Of a stretch of DNA of 19,232 bases, positions 15,998 through 19,232 are shown piece after piece. Numbering within the stretch: position 1 is the first letter of the stretch; each line of letters begins with the position of its first letter. The position numbers and the translations under genes were made by a program. A model generated the notes under the pieces. The model saw only the letters and a list, made by a program, of their open reading frames with translations. It was not told the origin of the DNA and searched no databases. Source of the stretch: Bacteroidia bacterium (lineage in GTDB: Bacteria > Bacteroidota > Bacteroidia > NS11-12g > UBA955); contig JACMRS010000298.1 in NCBI GenBank assembly GCA_014376345.1, positions 1 through 19,232 on the forward strand, given 5' to 3'.

Positions 15998-16660
15998 TTA
16001 ATATATGAGCATTTCCTGTTGTAATAATGGAAAGTTAAGCTCAAGATAATTTTCTATTGTCTCAATGCAACTTTCTAGCAATTGCTTTTGTTCATTTATC
16101 CATTCCTGATTCATTCCAACTCTCATATATATCCGGTTTAACGCAAATACGAGTTTTTCATTGTGCAGATAATGGGGTAAATAAGCGGCATCTTTAAATT
16201 TTTGAAATTTTCCCAGGAATGACGCGGTTTCCACAACTCCTGCACTTTGTAAAAATTGTGTCAGATCTTCAATATTGATATTATTGAGATCATTATAAAA
16301 ATCATTTGCGAGATTATTTTCCTTTAACATTAACACTTTATCAAGTATCAGTTCATTTGCAATATGTGCCAGAAACCAGCTTCTTGGAATGATTTGATAA
16401 ACACCCTTTTCTTTAAACATCGACAAAGTAAAAGCTTCCGCATCTTTGAAGAAAGCTGAGGAATGAAAAATTTTGTCCGTTACAATATGTTTCTTTGATC
16501 CTTTCAAAAATAAATTGTTGGATTCAGGTAAATTTAAATCTTCATTTAGATTTAAACGAATTCCAGTAAAATTTTTTACCAGATCAGGCAAAACCAATCC
16601 CAGATTATAAGCTGGAATGCCTTTGATACGATCAAAATAGAAATGTCCTAAATAATTCAA
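15998..16660 (-). CDS. Acyl-carrier-protein phosphodiesterase-like protein (AcpH-type, Bacteroidota form)
   Basis: About 220 residues from a TTG at 16660. The N-terminus NYLGHFYFDRIKGIPAYNLGLVLPDLVKNFTG resembles the MNFLAHLHLA...GNLLADFVRG start of AcpH (PF04336). A conserved-looking His/Asp set follows: KKHIVTDKIFHSS (about 65-77) and WFLAHIANELILDK. AcpH removes phosphopantetheine from acyl carrier protein; whether this distant form does so is uncertain, and the known family is more typical of Proteobacteria. The frame stays open to 16813, but those extra 51 codons cover the promoter TACCTTTG (16675-16668) and overlap the divergent gene, and the family N-terminus begins exactly at TTG 16660. 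It may lead the operon with the PorV/PorQ, folA and glycosyltransferase genes. Confidence 0.6.
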   Translation of the reverse strand: MNYLGHFYFDRIKGIPAYNLGLVLPDLVKNFTGIRLNLNEDLNLPESNNLFLKGSKKHIVTDKIFHSSAFFKDAEAFTLSMFKEKGVYQIIPRSWFLAHIANELILDKVLMLKENNLANDFYNDLNNINIEDLTQFLQSAGVVETASFLGKFQKFKDAAYLPHYLHNEKLVFALNRIYMRVGMNQEWINEQKQLLESCIETIENYLELNFPLLQQEMLIY

Positions 16661-16667
16661 TGTCCTG

Positions 16668-16675
16668 CAAAGGTA
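16668..16675 (-). promoter_or_regulatory. -7 element of the AcpH-like gene
   Basis: TACCTTTG on the minus strand (16675-16668) matches TAnnTTTG exactly, 7 bases before the TTG start. A CTG lies at 20-base spacing upstream in place of the usual TTG. It decides the start over the longer frame to 16813. Confidence 0.45.
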
Positions 16676-16735
16676 AAAAAATGAACCAATATTAGCAGCC
16701 AGACAACTAAATCCTGATTTTTGGTGTCTGTAGAT

Positions 16736-16743
16736 TATATTTG
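16736..16743 (+). promoter_or_regulatory. -7 element of the CHU_C surface-protein gene
   Basis: TATATTTG matches TAnnTTTG exactly and ends at 16743, where the longest reading frame would begin (its TTG is part of this element). The GTG at 16753 is 10 bases downstream, so the message would be nearly leaderless. Confidence 0.45.
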
Positions 16744-16752
16744 CCGTCGCCA

Positions 16753-18381
16753 GTGAAGCAAAAAATAAATTTTTATGTAATTTTTTTAGCAACCTTTTTA
16801 TTGATTGGTTCACAACTTTTTGGAACTCATATTGTTGGCGGAGAAATTACCTATTCAAGGCTGTCAGGCAACGATTATAAAGTTCAATTATCTTTATATG
16901 TTGATTGTATAAATGGTCAGCCTGGTGCAATTGCTCAGGATGGATATGCAAATATTTCTGTATTTGATGGTAATACCAATGTACTCCTATCTAGTTTGTG
17001 CCAGTCTGTGTTAAGACAATCTCCACAACGCATAACCAAGTTAAATTATAAATGCATTAAAAATGCACCAAACGCCTGTATTGATTTTTACAGTTATGAA
17101 TCTATTTTTAATCTTCCTCCTAATGCGAACGGATACATTATTGCATTTCAAAGATGTTGCAGAAACAATACTATAAATAACATTGTAGATCCTCAATCTA
17201 CCGGTGTTACATTTTGGACACGTATCGAAGGAAATTCGATTCTCGAAGACGACAACAGTCCGGTTTTTAATAATTTACCGCCAAATTTTCTCTGTACAAA
17301 TGCACCATTAACTTTTGATCATTCTGCAACAGATAAAGATGGAGACAGTTTAGTTTATGAACTCTTCACACCTTTTCTTGGCGCCGATGCATCAGATCCG
17401 CGCCCCGATTTTAACAATGTTTCAAATCCACCATTTTCAAATATCCTCTGGCAAAGTAGTTATAATTTAAGCAGAGTTATGGATGGCTCACCTCTTTTGA
17501 CGATTAACAGGAAAACAGGTTTGCTTACAGTAACACCAACTAAAACAGGACAGTTTGTAGTTGGCATCAGGGTCATTTCATTTCGAAATGGTATCAGAAT
17601 TGGTGAAACAAAACGCGATTACCAGTTTAATGTAGCAGTTTGTGAATTTGATATTGTTTCATCTTATAGCGCACCTGCTTTTAATTGTAGCAAAACGGTA
17701 GTTTTCACAAATAGCAGCACTACCGGCGGAATTTATCATTGGGATCTTGGTGATCCTTCAACAAATTCGGATACTTCTTCAAAATATCAGGTTTCATGGT
17801 ATTATAAAAAAGCAGGACATTACACAGTTTCACTTATTACAACTAAAAACGGTTGTTCAGATACTTTCAAAAAAGAAATTGATGTAAGTGACAGTCTCTC
17901 TCCTGTTTTTGGAAATGACACTGCTATTTGTGGCAAGTTTAAAAAAACATTAGGAATAAGTTGTGTCGGATGCGAATATAAATGGAATACTGGCGACAGT
18001 TCAGCTCAAATAGACATTGATAAGGGTGGCATTTACTCGGTAATTGTTAAAAGAGGTTATTGTCAGTTTCAAGATACTATTGAAATAAAAGCAAATGAAA
18101 TTGATGAATTTAAATCAGTCAATATTTTTACTCCCGGACATGATGGTATTAATGATTACTTTCCAAGCCCGGGTAAACTTGACTATGTTAAAATGAAAGT
18201 TTATGACAGGTGGGGAATACTTATCTATAAAAGTGATTATGGAGAAACCGGATGGGATGGAAAAATTAAAGGTAAGGATCCCATTGACGGCGTTTATTAT
18301 TATCTGATAGAATTTAAAGATTGTAAAAATCCAAACGAAAGACTAACCAACGGTGTTGTGCATGTTGTATCTGAAAAATAA
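16753..18381 (+). CDS. Secreted surface protein with PKD-like and gliding-motility-associated (CHU_C) C-terminal domain
   Basis: About 542 residues from a GTG at 16753. The signal peptide (KQKINFYVIFLATFLLIGSQ) is followed by THIVGGEITYSRLSGNDYKV, the start of a common Bacteroidota surface-protein family. Cysteine-containing beta-rich domains fill about 35-300, a PKD-like domain lies at about 310-380 (FTNSSTTGGIYHWDLGD), and the C-terminal CHU_C domain (PF13585) ends the protein: NIFTPGHDGINDYF, VYDRWGILIYKS and GWDGK. CHU_C is a type B T9SS export signal, so the protein should reach the cell surface or medium, perhaps as adhesin or gliding-related factor. The longer frame from TTG 16741 starts inside the -7 element and is rejected. 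Divergent from the AcpH-like operon and followed 46 bp later by tyrS. Confidence 0.85.
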   Translation: MKQKINFYVIFLATFLLIGSQLFGTHIVGGEITYSRLSGNDYKVQLSLYVDCINGQPGAIAQDGYANISVFDGNTNVLLSSLCQSVLRQSPQRITKLNYKCIKNAPNACIDFYSYESIFNLPPNANGYIIAFQRCCRNNTINNIVDPQSTGVTFWTRIEGNSILEDDNSPVFNNLPPNFLCTNAPLTFDHSATDKDGDSLVYELFTPFLGADASDPRPDFNNVSNPPFSNILWQSSYNLSRVMDGSPLLTINRKTGLLTVTPTKTGQFVVGIRVISFRNGIRIGETKRDYQFNVAVCEFDIVSSYSAPAFNCSKTVVFTNSSTTGGIYHWDLGDPSTNSDTSSKYQVSWYYKKAGHYTVSLITTKNGCSDTFKKEIDVSDSLSPVFGNDTAICGKFKKTLGISCVGCEYKWNTGDSSAQIDIDKGGIYSVIVKRGYCQFQDTIEIKANEIDEFKSVNIFTPGHDGINDYFPSPGKLDYVKMKVYDRWGILIYKSDYGETGWDGKIKGKDPIDGVYYYLIEFKDCKNPNERLTNGVVHVVSEK

Positions 18382-18397
18382 AGCGCTAAAGTTTAGG

Positions 18398-18413
18398 TAA
18401 CCGAAATCGGTTA
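18398..18413. promoter_or_regulatory. Operator-like dyad at the tyrS promoter
   Basis: TAACCGA (18398-18404) and TCGGTTA (18407-18413) are perfect 7-bp inverted repeats with a 2-base centre. The right arm runs into the tyrS -7 element by two bases. The loop is too short for a hairpin terminator and no T tract follows, so a protein-binding site is more likely. A second small dyad (CTAAA/TTTAG) lies just upstream at 18386-18396. Confidence 0.4.
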
Positions 18414-18419
18414 TATTTG
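18412..18419 (+). promoter_or_regulatory. -7 element of tyrS
   Basis: TATATTTG matches TAnnTTTG exactly, 8 bases before the ATG at 18428. No TTG is found at the usual -33 spacing; that region holds the dyad at 18398-18413. Confidence 0.45.
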
Positions 18420-18427
18420 CAAGCTTT

Positions 18428-19232
18428 ATGACTACTCCAAATTATAATTTTATTGAAGAGCTGCGGTGGCGCGGGATGCTTCATGATATGATACCCGGAA
18501 CAGAAGAGCTGTTAAATAAGCAAATTGTTAGTGGTTACATTGGTTTCGACCCAACAGCAGATTCACTTGGTGTTGGTAATCTGGTGCAGGTAATGATGCT
18601 TTTGCATTTCCAGAAAGCGGGTCATAAACCATTTGCCTTAGTAGGAGGCGCAACTGGTATGGTTGGTGATCCAAGTGGCAAAAGTGCTGAAAGAAATCTG
18701 CTTGATGAGGACAGCCTTAATCATAATTTAAACAGCCAGAAAGCTCAACTTGAAAAATTCCTGGATTTTAATTGCGGTGAAAACAGCGCTGAAATCGTAA
18801 ACAATTACGATTGGTTCAAAAGCTTTAGCTTTCTTGAATTTATACGTGATGTTGGAAAACATATTTCTGTAAATTATATGCTTGCTAAAGATTCTGTGAA
18901 AAACCGTTTAGAAAATGGTATGTCATTTACAGAATTCAGTTATCAGTTGGTGCAGGGCTACGATTTTTATCATTTATTTCACAACAAAGGTTGCATGCTT
19001 CAAATGGGCGGCAGCGACCAATGGGGAAATATTGTTACGGGAACAGAACTGATTCGAAGAAAATCTCAGTCTGAAGCATTTGCTCTTACAACACCTTTGA
19101 TAAAAAAAGCCGATGGTACTAAATTTGGTAAAACAGAAAGTGGCAACGTGTGGCTGGATCCAAAAAGAACTTCTCCTTATAAATTTTATCAGTTTTGGCT
19201 AAATGCAAGTGATGCTGACTCAAAGAATTATA
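18428..19232 (+). CDS. tyrS: Tyrosyl-tRNA synthetase, C-terminus cut by window edge
   Basis: Class I aminoacyl-tRNA synthetase that charges tRNA-Tyr. The first 268 residues are visible; the rest, including the C-terminal RNA-binding domain, runs off the right edge. Landmarks: YIGFDPTADSL at about 37-47, LVGGATGMVGDPSGKSAERNLL at about 71-92 (here split by position only), SYQLVQGYDF (171-180), LQMGGSDQWGNI (191-202), and the KMSKS-type loop KFGKT at 232-236. The HIGH signature reads GVGN at 48-51 instead of HxGH or HxGN. The frame is intact and otherwise well conserved, so the gene is probably functional. It follows the CHU_C gene by 46 bp with its own -7 element. Confidence 0.96.
   Translation, partial: MTTPNYNFIEELRWRGMLHDMIPGTEELLNKQIVSGYIGFDPTADSLGVGNLVQVMMLLHFQKAGHKPFALVGGATGMVGDPSGKSAERNLLDEDSLNHNLNSQKAQLEKFLDFNCGENSAEIVNNYDWFKSFSFLEFIRDVGKHISVNYMLAKDSVKNRLENGMSFTEFSYQLVQGYDFYHLFHNKGCMLQMGGSDQWGNIVTGTELIRRKSQSEAFALTTPLIKKADGTKFGKTESGNVWLDPKRTSPYKFYQFWLNASDADSKNY

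Noticed and set aside
16661..16813. N-terminal extension of the AcpH-like protein overlapping the divergent surface-protein gene
   Set aside because: It crosses a perfect -7 element and the family N-terminus starts at 16660.

Overview
The window is a 19.2-kb chromosomal segment of an AT-rich member of the Bacteroidota. Evidence for the phylum: a type IX secretion (T9SS) type A sorting domain on a secreted protease, a gliding-motility-type (CHU_C) C-terminal domain on an adhesin-like protein, a PorV/PorQ-family outer-membrane protein, and repeated copies of the Bacteroidota -7 promoter element TAnnTTTG close upstream of start codons. Shine-Dalgarno sites are mostly absent. I cannot place it below phylum. 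It looks free-living and Gram-negative, with LPS transport and secreted surface proteins. I saw no phage, transposase, CRISPR array, rRNA or tRNA gene.

Layout. 1-2053 (minus): a tight operon with its own promoter encoding a LiaF-like membrane protein, a DUF4288 protein and a LytS-type histidine kinase cut by the left edge; it looks like an envelope-sensing cassette. 2128-5014 (minus): a T9SS-exported matrixin-like metalloprotease followed 4 bp later by a scramblase/LURP-one-like protein. 4997-7985: divergent tilS (tRNA-Ile lysidine synthetase) and an OstA/LptA-like LPS-transport protein. 7992-10423 (minus): ftsH followed 5 bp later by a small exported MORN/YwqK-type repeat protein, whose signal-peptide codons form a strong GC-rich hairpin; a terminator shared with the convergent ostA end closes the unit. 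10535-11743 (plus): kbl, divergent from ftsH.

11744-12057 is a gene-free gap with a GC-rich nested palindrome. 12058-12687 (minus) is an exported protein of unknown function. 12907-16660 (minus) is a probable operon of an ACP-phosphodiesterase-like protein, a PorV/PorQ-family protein, folA and a family-39-like glycosyltransferase. 16753-18381 (plus) is a CHU_C surface protein, divergent from that operon. 18428 to the right edge is tyrS, starting just after a 16-bp dyad that overlaps its -7 element.

Most genes are housekeeping or standard Bacteroidota envelope functions. The parts most worth a second look are the LiaF-like/DUF4288/LytS operon, the hairpin inside the gene after ftsH, the palindromic intergenic element, the altered HIGH motif of TyrS with its promoter dyad, and several cases where the longest reading frame begins inside the promoter. 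For those genes I chose later starts. Nothing here is convincingly a complete undescribed system.
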